Positions 36,232-47,253 of a stretch of DNA of 64,000 bases are shown one piece after another. The notes below the pieces were generated by a model that was not told the DNA's origin, searched no databases, and worked only from the letters and a program-made list of their open reading frames with translations. The position numbers and the translations under genes are program-made. Origin of the DNA: Silene latifolia (lineage: Eukaryota > Streptophyta > Magnoliopsida > Caryophyllales > Caryophyllaceae); contig NC_133532.1 in assembly GCF_048544455.1 (NCBI RefSeq), positions 16,060,948 through 16,124,947 of the forward strand. Direction: 5' to 3'. Every line of letters begins with the position of its first letter. Position 1 is the stretch's first letter.

Positions 36232-38278
36232 TGTAATACTCCGTATTTAATAATTATATAATAATAATATTTTATTGTATTTAAACGAGTTATCTTGAGA
36301 CAAAATAATATAATAATATAATAATAATAATAATATACATGTATTATACTACTCCCACCCTATATATATATATACCCCTTATACCCTATCCACCCACCCT
36401 TATCCACTCACAAAATCTCATAAAATCCACCATCAAATATAGAGAGAAAAAGGAGAAAAGAGAGAGATTGGAAGATATGGAGATTTTGTCCCTCTGCCTC
36501 GAGTTCGTAAGGTAAGACCGTCTTATACTAGCCTTTATATTATTTAATTTATATCATTGACCCGCCTTGACCCCGACTCACCTTGACCCGTCATTTGACC
36601 ACCGTTGACCGCTCAAAAAGAGGTTTGACCGTGACTTTTATAGGGGTTAAATTGTTGTTATAGCTGTTTTGTGCGACAGTCTTAAGACGAGTTTTTGACA
36701 CACCTTTCGTGGCTGTTTTGGGCGGACCTTGGGTGGGTTGTGTCGAGGGAAGTAGGAGGAGCTAGTGGTGGTCTTGGTTGGTGGGTAGAGTAGCTGTGGT
36801 GGTCGAAAATCGAGGCCAAAGGTGGTTGTACGGCCTGTTTTTGTCGTCATTGTTGTGCTTGTTGTTGCTAGTGTCGTTGGGGTTGTTAGTGGTTGGCGAT
36901 GAGGGCTGGTGTCGTCTAAGGGTGGGGAACACGGTGGGGGTACTGGCAAGGTCGGCCGTGGCCGTGGTGGCCACGGTTGGTGGTTTGTATGGTGAAAGTT
37001 GAAGGGTGTCGGGTTGTTGTTGTTGTCGAGGTTGTGGGTTGGTCGTGGACCACCATGGTCGTTGGTGGTGGTCCACGGTGGCAGCGGAGGTGGTGGTCCT
37101 AGGAGGGAGTTCGGGTGTGGGTTTTGAGTCGGGTTTTTTAATAGCTTAAGACGAGTATTTAATTAGTCGTATGCGTATTAGATTAGTATATTTATACGTA
37201 TTTATATACGTATTAGATTGGTATATTTATACGTATTTATATTATTATCGTATTTTAGGAAATGGGTTTTGTGAGACGGTTTTACGAGACGTGACTAGCT
37301 TGTGTGACGGATTTCTTATGCGGATTTGTTGTGAAGTAGGTTTATCCTACTTAGTTTCATTGTCGTATTTGTTTATAAAATGAGTCTTTGTCATTTAATT
37401 GCATTGAGTGAGTCGTATTGCATGTTATTGGCCATGACGACTCGACGAGTCGGATATTTGAGCAACTGGTATCCATGACATGTTTGGCATGTCATGGTGT
37501 ATATGGTCTGCCATGCATTTCATATTGTGACGGTTGTGATTGTATACATGGGAGGATTTGTGTTGTTGTTGTTGTTGTTTTGAAGACGTAAGACGGTTGG
37601 GAGACCGTCTTGCGCTTAAGTCGCCTCTTGGAGCTTCCCACTCCAAGGGGGATGTGAACATTAATGGCTTGAGTAACGGAAGGACTCAGGAGGTTGAGAC
37701 ACGACGTCTTGCAGGGAATCCGGTTGGCTTCCGGATCCGGTACGTCTCGGCGTGTCCTGGTACCTGTTTGTGATTATCGGTATGTTTGAGCGTGTCCCGA
37801 TACCAGTGTGGTTGTCGGTATGTCTCGCGTGTCCCAGTACCGTGGTGGTAGTTGTTTGATAGTGGTTCATTCACATCATGGTCATGTTGTATGCTCACAC
37901 ACTCGAGTCGTGTCACACTTTATTTATTTAATGAAACTGACGTTTGTGTGTCTGTGTAATTGTCACCTATCTTTTTTGGGGTGGCCTGTGTCGATCCATA
38001 TGATATCCTTTGGTCACATGGGGAGCAGGTTAAGTTCAGGTTGTTTGGATAGCACGCGGGAGACGGGACGAGCTTGATGAGTCACGAGACGAGTCTGGTT
38101 GGCTAGAAGAGTATAAATGTCATGAGTTGTACTTTTATTCATTTGTTTACGTTTCATGTAATTCATTAAACATGACATTAATAAAATGTTATTTGATTGA
38201 AGTAGCTTTGAAACACTATCTCGGGAAATCGAGATGGTAACGCTTCAAATATCTTGGCCGGATAGTTGGGGTGTTACA
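36232..38278 (+). repeat. 5' LTR of the gypsy element
   Basis: Starts TGTAATACTCCGTATTTAAT and ends GGGGTGTTACA. It contains a TA/TAA microsatellite stretch (36241-36375). Its end half resembles the LTR at 6680-8261 (GACGTAAGACGGTTGGGA, then CTTGGAGCTTCCCACT). It has a central GC-rich segment with GTGGTGG repeats (36700-37110) that the others lack. Confidence 0.88.
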
Positions 38279-38874
38279 AAGTGGTATCAGAGCGACGATT
38301 TCGGAACCTAAAACCAATGAACCAAAAATGAATTTAGAAGAGTCTAAGTAAAATGAACCCGACATGAGTACCATAGGAGACCGGTTTTGGATGAGTAGGC
38401 GCCCTCATGCCAAAGCTAGTGTCTATCGTCTCAGTTGGTCACTATGTGGGTGGCTAGGATTATGGGAAACATTATGTGAATCATAATATGAATGCATATG
38501 TGTTATAGTATTAAAGCGTGTTTGCATGTGGCATGGAATATGATCATTGTGAAAGTGGTGTGAATACATGTATTTTATGACTCGTAATAGGTTTATAGTA
38601 TGATAGAATCGTTCATGTGAAATATGATAGCATGTGATAAATGGATAAGTAGACTCATGTGAGTAGTATATCGTAGATATGATTGGTGTATGTTGATATG
38701 AGGGACGGTAGTAGTCCCGAATCTTGGCATGTAGGTATCATTTGCGTGTTTGAGCTTGCTAGTGTCGTTGTTAACGCATGAATGGTAATGATTGTTAGTA
38801 GAGTAGATATGATTATGAGAGTAATGTATCAAAGATAGTGAGTGTGAGACCAAACCCAATCGAGTAGAGTAGTA

Positions 38875-39060
38875 CTCGAGCGTGTTGACCAGTTACTCGA
38901 CCGTGTGGATGAGTCACTCGACCGAGTGGACAGTTCACTCGACCGAGTGGGCAAATTTAAGAAACTGGAAAACTTCTGAAAGATTTCCACTCGATCGAGT
39001 AACCTGTCACTAGACCGAGTGGAGTTGCACTCGACCGAGTGCTCTAAGTACTCGGCCGAT
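38875..39060 (+). repeat. Phased CTCGACCGAG array in the gypsy leader
   Basis: Sites start at 38875, 38895, 38917, 38938, 38990, 39010, 39030 and 39051. Steps are 20, 22, 21, 52, 20, 20 and 21 bp. The cores vary (GACC, GATC, GGCC) but keep the CTCG/CGAG half-sites. Here the array is downstream of the LTR and not inside it. Confidence 0.88.
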
Positions 39061-39343
39061 TGGGCTTGGTGAGCCGAGAAATTCGTGTAAAATTTGCTTT
39101 GTCTACCTTATCTTTTCATTTCTATCTCAAACCTCGTAAATTCGACGTCGATTTATCTTAAAATAATTCAAAATTTTCATATTTTAATTTGTTATTTGAA
39201 TTACACTTTGTTACTTCGCTTTTCTTGATCCGTTTTCTCAAATTTCGACCATGTAGTTGAGTCATCTTCTTCATTTTGCAATTTGAAATGGTTTTATATA
39301 CACACATGTTTATTCAAGTTTTATCAAATAATTGCATGACCTT

Positions 39344-39584
39344 TTTTTTTGGTAGAATGTGAGCTTTTCATTAATAATAAAACACTATTACAAAATTGAT
39401 CAATACAATTAAAGGCTGCAAAATCTGAAAATTATACTTGAATACTCAAACTAAGTAGCCATTCCTTATCCCTTTGAGGCAAAGTAGTCTGAATTTTCTA
39501 AAGAATGCGCGCCTTCACTATTGATTGAATCTCCTTAATCACTCTCCTTGGTGTAGCTAGTGTCAAGGAAAGCCTGCACTCATT
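39344..39584 (-). mobile_element. 5'-truncated LINE fragment, minus strand
   Basis: Read on the minus strand, it ends with AATGAAAAGCTCACATTCTA followed by CC and an A-run, typical of plant L1-type LINE 3' ends. It is flanked by a perfect 14-bp target duplication AATTGCATGACCTT (39330-39343 and 39585-39598). Only about 240 bp remain, as expected from incomplete reverse transcription. It carries no coding domain. Confidence 0.85.
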
Positions 39585-39598
39585 AATTGCATGACCTT

Positions 39599-41300
39599 GT
39601 TCAAACTCATAGTAATGGTTGATTTTCTACATCATTAGAGTGGTCAAAAATCAGATTTTTACGATAAATTTTTTTCCCACCATGGATGAGCTTAGAAACT
39701 TGTGCTTTTGAGTCAATAACCAAATTTTCATGCTTGTTGTTGGGTCATATTGAACAAAAAAGGCTTAACACTTGTTGTTAATGTTGGATTTTTACCTTGT
39801 ATGCGAAAATTTCAAATTTAAAAGTTTTGACTTACTTTTCATTTTCATGAGTGAACATTGTTTTAATCGTCTTACAAAGACTACCGTTATCCCTAGTATA
39901 TTGTCTTCGAAATAAAGATTTCGTTGCAAATTTTAGCCTAAAATTTTGAACCAAGTGAGGAATATGAACAATTTTGATTTTAACCCAATTATGGTTTAAT
40001 AGTAATGTAAAACTATGATATTGTTTTTGAAATTTTGTAATAAAACGGCGTGAATCAAAATTTTTCCGTATTAAAGGTTGACAAATTTCCCGAAAATATT
40101 GTGAAAATATAAATAAGCTTTGATTTTTCGCTCGTGGCGTACTTCGTTTATTCCTTATTATTCTAATCTTCGATTACAACATTTTGTGAAATCGTATATA
40201 AGAAATTTTCCGTCTTAAGATTTTTCTTTTGAAAGTGAATGATACAACTACCCAGATTTTGTTTTTTCTAAGTCATGTTTTGCACTAATCAAATAGTAAT
40301 ACTTTGAACTTGGCCCATAATGACATGTGCCATCCTATGACGGACTACTTTGTATTAAAGTTTTCAAGAAATTTGAGACAAATGACCGTTAAAAAACGTT
40401 TTTAATATAGCATTTCGCATTTGAGTTAAGTTTGAGTAAAATTTCATTAGAGTTGAGTTTTGAAATTGCATCATTTTTTTAAAAAGTTCATTATATTCCA
40501 GGTGTATTATTAGGGCAATTTTAAGGTGTCAGTCATGGTTTCTTATCCCCTCCATGTTATTTGATTCCCTATCCTTTCCATATCTGTTCTGGCTTGTTTT
40601 AATTCTAATCATCCTTATCCGTTGAGTTAACATGGGATATTCGGGCATAGAGTTATGTGTGAGCCCCAAAAGAGTGTTTTCTCACCCTAGCCCTTAGGCA
40701 TATGTTTCCGACAAGATGAGTGATTTTGGACATAGTCATCAAGTTTGATAATTTAGGAACACTAGGAAGGTAGTTGGCCCATGTAATGCTTTGAATACGG
40801 TGAGTTGATCATGAGAGACAACTACGACGGTAGTGGAATACAAACAAAATTTGGTTTCTTAGCGGTGGTGTTGACTCATAGATAGTGAACGCCATTTGAG
40901 AACATGTGAGGATGACCTTTTAGCACAACTCGGATGTTTTAGTTAGTATATGGTTAAGTTAGAACATGTGGGATGATGAGGGAATAGTTGAAGTACTCAA
41001 AGAGTTGAAAGAGGAGTGATAATATGACTGATAAAGTAGCTGGACGGAGTGAAATTTGGATTAAGGAATGAGGTGAGTTAAATAAATGGTGATAAAATTT
41101 AGGAATATGGAATACGAGATAGAGAGTACTAGAGCAAGAGACGAGTTGGAGATTTTGCAAATGGTAACCCGACGTTCAATGAGGAACTTGCTGTAATTTT
41201 TGAGTGAACCCGTGTGAGATGGCATAATTGTGGATTTGGTATTATCGAGGTTGGTTTTGTGGTCGTGAGGGTAAGAATGGTGCATGTAATGCTTGAGGAT
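39599..41300. other. AT-rich sequence, probably gypsy leader, without genes
   Basis: Open frames are short and match nothing I know. The junction between gypsy and Athila sequence lies somewhere in 40,500-41,300 but I cannot fix it. Confidence 0.4.
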
Positions 41301-41399
41301 TAAATCTTATGATTGCGGTATTTGATCATTTGTGATACATAATGTAACCATTAACCTAAGTACATAGGTATGATATGTGAAAGTGGGTGTGTCAGACTC

Positions 41400-42101
41400 C
41401 GACCCTGAGAGTGGTAGTATAGATTTTGTTTGTAAAATTGCTTCCCAAGCGTTATAACATGGAACTACTGAGTGGGGACGCTTTAAAGTGTTATCAAGAA
41501 AAAATTTAATTATGTCATCCCCAACTTTTAGTGTCAAAATACCATCCCTAACATCTATGAGTGATTCTGCAGTGTGAAGGAACGGTCTACCTGGAATAAT
41601 AGGGACTTGAGAGTCCTCAGCCATATCCATAACAATGAAGTCAACGGGAATGAAATACTTTTCTACTCTAACTGACACATCCTATAAGACACCCATAGGC
41701 TTCTTTAAAGATCTATCAGCTATTTGCAAGGTCATATTAGTAACACGGAGTTGACCCATATTTAAATTTTTGCATATAGAATATGGCATGACACTAACAC
41801 TAGACCCTAAATCGTAAAGGGCTTTATCAATAGCTATACTACCAATATGACAAAGAATAGAAAAACTCCCTGGATCCTTTAGTTTTGATGGTGAGTTAGC
41901 TTGTAATGTGGTCGCGCACTCCTGAGTGAATGCCACCGTCTCAATTTTATCAAAAGACCGCTTCTTTGACAAGATTTCTTTCAAAAACTTAGCATATGCC
42001 AGCACTTGAGTGACCAATTCAGTAAACGGCACACTCACTTGAAAATTCTTCACTACCTCCATGAACCTCCCAAACTGTTGTTCGAGCTTAAACTTCTGCA
42101 A
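41400..42101 (-). pseudogene. Athila aspartic-protease region (broken)
   Basis: The minus-strand text KLKDPGSFSILCHIGSIAID and KALYDLGSSVSVMPYSICK is the retropepsin-like domain typical of Athila, with the D-L/I-G-S active-site form. IPGRPFLHTAESLIDVRDG lies nearer its C-terminal side. In a working element it would process the polyprotein. It is broken here. Confidence 0.8.
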
Positions 42102-42193
42102 TCGTTGAGGAAAATGTAATTAAATTTTAATTGGCTCGGCTTCTTTTGCTTTAGAAGTAGCTTTGGAAACATTATCGTCAGTTTCAGGGTGTA

Positions 42194-42357
42194 CTCGATC
42201 GAGTCCAGTAGCCAGTCGGTCGAAGATCCTATTCTCTTCCAATGTCGTAGCTGAAACGCGCGAAAAATCTTGCTCTGGGGGGTGCCTCGATCGAGCCCGT
42301 GTTGTACTCAATCGAGCAAAGGTGGTACTCGATCGAGCCCGTGCTTACTCGATCGAG
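42194..42357 (-). repeat. Phased CTCGATCGAG array inside the Athila gag-protease linker
   Basis: Sites start at 42194, 42215, 42286, 42307, 42328 and 42348, with steps of 21, 71, 21, 21 and 20 bp. Because 21 bp is seven codons, the array reads as a repeated peptide theme (LDRV and similar) in the minus-strand frames. It is the only array here inside a coding stretch. Confidence 0.85.
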
Positions 42358-42757
42358 GAACCAAGCTGTTCATCGTTTTTTCGCTTTTCTTCTTATCCCG
42401 TGTTTGATCCTTGCTTAATTCTTTCTCGCCATCGCTTAGCTCCAAATTACCCGATCCCTTAGGATGCATGTAAGGAACTTCCTCTTCATCAATGGGCAAA
42501 TCCGTACTTTGATAAGTAGTACCGCTCCTCAAAGAAATATCATTAACTTGTTCATGTGTTTGTTTACCTTGAGGAGGAAGATTGCCGGACTGTTTTGAAG
42601 GATTTTGAGCCGCCATTTGAGCAACTTGAGTATCCAACATCTTGTTGTGGGCTATTAGTTCGGAAATCTGAGCCGTTTGCTTTTGTTGAATCATCAAACT
42701 TTGTTGCAATATAGCCTTCATCTCTGCCATCTCATTACTTGGAGCTTGAGGAGGAGG

Positions 42758-44014
42758 TTACATATGTTGAAAACCTCTTTGATTTTGTGGAACAAAGTTT
42801 CCTTGTGGTTGATTACCACGATTTGGAGGAATGATATAAGCATTATGTTGTTGGGCTTGAGCAAAAACATTCTGACTCCTTTCAGGGAAGAAGTTAGAAT
42901 AAGGAGTACCTTGCTTGAAGGACTGAAACGCATGGACTTGTTCAATGGTACTCATACACTTTGCCGCAGTGTGGCCATCTATCCCACCTCTCTCACAGGA
43001 CGCCTCTTGATTAACCATTGCATGGACCGTTTCTTTCTTATTACCCAAAGACTGAGATGTCTTTAATTCATCTATTTTAGCCGTTAAGGCCTCCAGTTGT
43101 GCCGCAATAACATTGTCTAAACCACTTCCTCTCTTACTACGTCTTGGGTTACCATACTCAGCAGTGTGAGTAGGTATCTGATCAATCAACTTCCAAGCAT
43201 TACCGTCATTAGTATTATCCTGGAATCTCCCATTGGCAGCGGAATCAAACAAAGCTCTGTAATCGTCACACAACCCGTTGTAAAACTGGTTGCAAAGGAA
43301 CCAAATCTGGAAGCCATGATGAGGGAAGAATCGAACTAGCCTTTTGAAACGAACCCATGTCTCATTAATGTCTTCGGTAGGACCTTGTTTAAAGCTCGTA
43401 ATCTGGCTTCTAATGGTATTAGTCTTCTGCGGTGGAAAATACCTCTTGTATAATGCAAGAGCTAGTGAAGTCCAGTTAGTGATTGATTCAGTCTCTATAT
43501 CCAAATCACGTAGCCATTCTGCTGCATCATCTCTCAGAGAGAAAGGAAAAAGAGTCTGTTTGACTTGAACTTGAGTCACCCATATAGTCAAAGGAATAGA
43601 ACAACGATATGTAACAAATTTCTCCATGTGCTTGGCAGGGTCCTCTCCAGTTTTTTCTCCAAATAGATTTAGCTCAACCAGGCTTATATAAGACGATTTG
43701 ATCTCAAAGGTCCCTTTATCAGTGGTAGGGAGCTTAAAGCCTTTAGGAATGGAATCAATGGTGGGTTCGGAATGACTTATTGCCGAGGTCGACATCTTCA
43801 ACGTTGTAGGAGTAATGGGTGCAGAAATAAGTGTGTCCTCTTCAAAGGACGAATCTTCTGCGAAAGTAAACCGCTCGTAGTCAAGTGTACTCAAGTCTTC
43901 CATCCAACTTACTTCTCTTTGAAATTTTCGTCTATAGCGAAAAGTCTTCTCTGGCTCGGGATCAAAAGGTACAATTTCGGACCTGTTAGACCTGGATATA
44001 CACGAAAACAACAA
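42758..44014 (-). pseudogene. Athila gag region
   Basis: A long minus-strand frame of 418 residues with the Retrotrans_gag pattern: ELNLFGEKTGEDPAKHMEKF, LRDDAAEWLRDLDIE, ALYKRYFPPQKTNTIRSQI, and ETWVRFKRLVRFFPHHGFQ. A Q/N-rich tail follows. A second minus-strand frame at 42308-42730 (MAEMKAILQQSLMIQQKQTA) continues the usual linker between gag and protease. Treat it as a fossil. Confidence 0.85.
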
Positions 44015-44122
44015 GAAAAAATCAAACTATCTCAAGGAACTGATACTCCCTGAGACAAAAGACAAAAAAAAAAACAAAAAGAAACAAAAAAATTGTTGCC
44101 TCCCTGGCAACGACACCAAATT

Positions 44123-45330
44123 TGATAAGGTTATTTTCAGTCGTTGGCCTATCAAAATAAATCCTATTCTCAACTAATTAGTAGCTAGCAGTAAGAAAGA
44201 GTCGAATCCATAGGGAGGCGAGTTAATTAGTCTAGTTTGTTTATATTTAAGTTCGTCTTAAAGGTAACAGTTTAATGGGGTTTGATTGTTTGATTTCTAA
44301 TAACTAACTGCGATGTAAATAAAGACAAATTCAAATAATAATAAAGAGTCTAGGGATTGGGTTCACTAAGTAGTCATCCAAGGATAAGGTTTAATTCATT
44401 GATTGAGCAATTTATATTGTTGAAAGTCATACGATCGGTCGATTCTAATATGTCTTTTTGGATCTGAACTTAACATGTGATTGCTATTATTAAGTCAGTC
44501 TAATTCAATTATCGTGGCTTATGCTAGTCTTAACCCGGTTAGTGAAAATCCTAGTTTGCAAGACTAATTAACCAATTCTGATAAATAATTAATTAACTAG
44601 ATGTAAGACGATAATTGAACAACAATCAAAAGAAATTTAACAATCAATTCATTAATAACTCCTTTTCTAAAAACCTAGATCTCCTTTCACTCTAGATTAG
44701 AGGTTTAGCTATGCATAATAACTGTAATAACAACAATAATAATAAAGGAAAACATAATTAAAAGCATAGAAGATGAACAAGCAATTGAATTATTAATAAT
44801 TAAGGAAAGATTAGAAACAATACTGTAATAATAATGAAGAACAAGCTTAGAAAATCCGAACAATAACAATAAAACTAAAACTAAGAGTATTTGAGAGTTT
44901 CTAGGGTATATATAGCGTAGCTAGGTAAAATAATGCGTAAATAAACATAAGGTACGAATTGAGTATTTATAGTAAAACATAACCGACTTAAGGAAATTGC
45001 TGAAAATTCTGGAAACTAGTGTGTACTCGATCGAGCCTATGTGCACTCGATCGAGTACACTACTTCCTCGATCAAGCCCGCTTGTAATTGATCGAGTATT
45101 CTTCTTTCTCAGCTCTTTTCTTCGTGTTGTCTTCTTCACTTCTCTTCCTTTATTCTTCTAGATTCTCGTGTCATGCTTCGTGTATTCCTTCATGCCCACT
45201 CCGCGGTGCTCATTTAATTCATTTGCTCCTCAAATGCATAATTCCTGCATTAAACACCAAATAGCGGAAGTATCGACATTCTAACATAAAAGACATGTAA
45301 ATAATATAATTTAGCACGATAACCGTATCA
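44123..45330 (-). repeat. 5' LTR of the Athila element (minus strand)
   Basis: On the minus strand it starts TGATACGGTTATCGTGC and ends CCTTATCA, then AATT and the primer site. Length 1208 bp. It carries its own palindrome array with sites at 45026, 45046, 45067 and 45087 (steps 20, 21, 20). Confidence 0.85.
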
Positions 45331-46005
45331 AAAGTAACTAAGGGGAGGCATAAATATGTATATAATTATGACTCATCACATATAATCAACACGACACGAA
45401 AATACGACATGGACACGACACGATATTAGCGGGTTATGGTTGAGGCTTGATGACCAATTTGTGTAAGTGAGTCTACACCAACGCGACATAATATTTAATT
45501 GGGTCGAATTTGGGTTAAAAAGTTCATGATCCGTTTACATGTGACATGAACATGACTCCGATACGACCCGATCTGTTTGCCAGGTCTACTTGCGGGTGGT
45601 TGATATATTAAATGTACCAACCGACAAGTATTCGTTACCCATCAAATTGTGTATAACCCGATTAGTTTTAACAAGCCATTTTTATTTTTCAATATCTTAT
45701 CCAAGATCTGATCAAGGTCATTTCAACAAATTATTCTAGGTTGGGTTGAGTTTGGATAAAGTCATTTTGAAGTCTATCGTATAGGGTTACATGTAAGGTA
45801 AAAGAATCAATGACATGGTTATTTAGGATTTTCATAATTTCTCATAAACTCAAATTGTAATTTTTGATTGGTAATCTTTGGTGAATCAAGTCATTTTCAA
45901 TTGTGTGGTTTTGGGTTGGATAACTCCAGTTTAGCTAATCTGAAGTCATTTCTTATCAAGTCTCTTTGGAACTTCAGGTCATTCGGGACACTTTAAGTCC
46001 GGTAA
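45331..46005. other. hAT-derived repeat sequence without genes
   Basis: A stretch of CGACACGACACG-like and GGGTCAAGT-like text ends near 45588 in TTTGCCAGGTCTA. This has the form of a plant hAT MITE right end (TAGACCTGGCAAA on the other strand). The left end was not found. The rest is AT-rich and non-coding. Confidence 0.45.
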
Positions 46006-47248
46006 TGTAACACCCCCACTTATTAAGCAGCCTTAAGAAGACCTTCCCTAGTAAGTAAGGGCGTCATCATCTCGATTGCCTGAGTAAGTATATCAAATAG
46101 ATCATAAAAAAACAATTAATAAACTCTTTACAACTTACAGCGGAAAAAAAAACAACTCAACTATGATAACATAAGAAAATACAACTGGTAAAAATACTAT
46201 CGTCCAACGACCGACTCTATGTCATACGACCTCTCCAATCCAGTAGCTACATCGAGACAACAACCATAGCAACCTGAAAAGTCTCACTGCTCACCATTTG
46301 CCGGCAATATCAAATGGATCACCACAGACACAGAAAACAAGAAGAAACACAACAGACACCACATAAATCAGTAACATGATATAAAGACAGTAACAACAAA
46401 GCTATACAATGGAACAGTACAAACTCAAGACCACCAATTGCCGAGCTCCACCACTCCAACTCCATAGTATCCGATGGTTCCCATCGTATAACGGGTAACC
46501 TGCACCGCCATGGGAGACCACAGCCTTGCCATCTAAGCCCCGCTCACCGCAACGAGCGAACCCAAATCATTAATGTGCACATCCCCCTTGTGACGGGAGC
46601 CAGAAGGGGCGAACATGGGGGTGAAGACCATCTCCTGACAATGACTCCACAATCAATACCAAAACCGCTACTACAACGCCACACCATAACCACGCCGTGG
46701 TAATCAAATTCATACAGTATAACACTCACAATAAAAGCTAACACAACAACAATCAATCAATCAAACAATAACTGAAACTGAGTAAGGAAATCCTACCTTC
46801 GCGCTACTCCACAGAAATACATCAACCACATCGTGCCTAGCAAGAATCCACATCATTTCCTTGGAGAATAATCAAATGTCGACGGCGACGACCCGACTCG
46901 ATGACTTCATGCATAAGCTATCTCCATCCCCGGATTAGGGTTCATGGCTAAAACATGATTGGATAGTGAGAGATGAGAGGATTGATGAAACGTATGACGG
47001 AAATGAATTAAGTTGTAACCTCCACGTTATATAATAACACGCTGTCAGACGCGTACTCGGTCGAGTATGGAACATACTCGGCCGAGTACACCGCACTCGG
47101 TCGAGTACGAAAGATACTCGGCCGAGTGACCCTTACTAGGTCGAGTATCTAGTCAAGAACGTAATATAACTCTCCCTTCCATCTCTTACTAAGGGTCTCA
47201 CATGGTCATTAGGCCAGTCAACGGGTTCCTAACAGAGCGGGTATTACA
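46006..47248 (-). mobile_element. Solo gypsy LTR, minus strand
   Basis: On the plus strand it begins TGTAACACCCCCACTT and ends GCGGGTATTACA, the reverse of the TGTAATAC...GTGTTACA LTR type. It is flanked by GGTAA at 46001-46005 and 47249-47253, a perfect 5-bp target duplication. Length 1243 bp, no interior. Confidence 0.92.
47056..47145 (-). repeat. Phased CTCGGYCGAG array in the minus-strand solo LTR
   Basis: Sites start at 47056, 47077, 47096, 47117 and 47136, with steps of 21, 19, 21 and 19 bp. The cores alternate strictly: GGTC, GGCC, GGTC, GGCC, GGTC. Confidence 0.88.
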
Positions 47249-47253
47249 GGTAA

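Larger units (their letters stand above)
36232..41300 (+). mobile_element. 5' part of a Ty3/gypsy element (LTR, primer site, leader)
   Basis: A 2047-bp LTR (36232-38278) is followed by primer site TGGTATCAGAGC (38282-38293) and a long leader. No gag, pol or 3' LTR on this strand was found before the Athila sequence begins near 41,300, so the element is truncated or interrupted. The right limit is approximate. A LINE fragment sits in the leader at 39344-39584. Confidence 0.75.
41307..45330 (-). mobile_element. Truncated Athila-type (Ty3/gypsy) element, minus strand
   Basis: Read on the minus strand it has an LTR (45330 down to 44123), a tRNA-Asp-type primer site TGGTGTCGTTGCCAGGGA (44118-44101), a gag region (about 44014-42310) and an aspartic-protease region (about 42101-41400). 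Reverse transcriptase, RNase H, integrase and the 3' LTR are absent, so the element is truncated at its 3' side. It is broken, with a few breaks in the remaining coding part. Confidence 0.87.
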
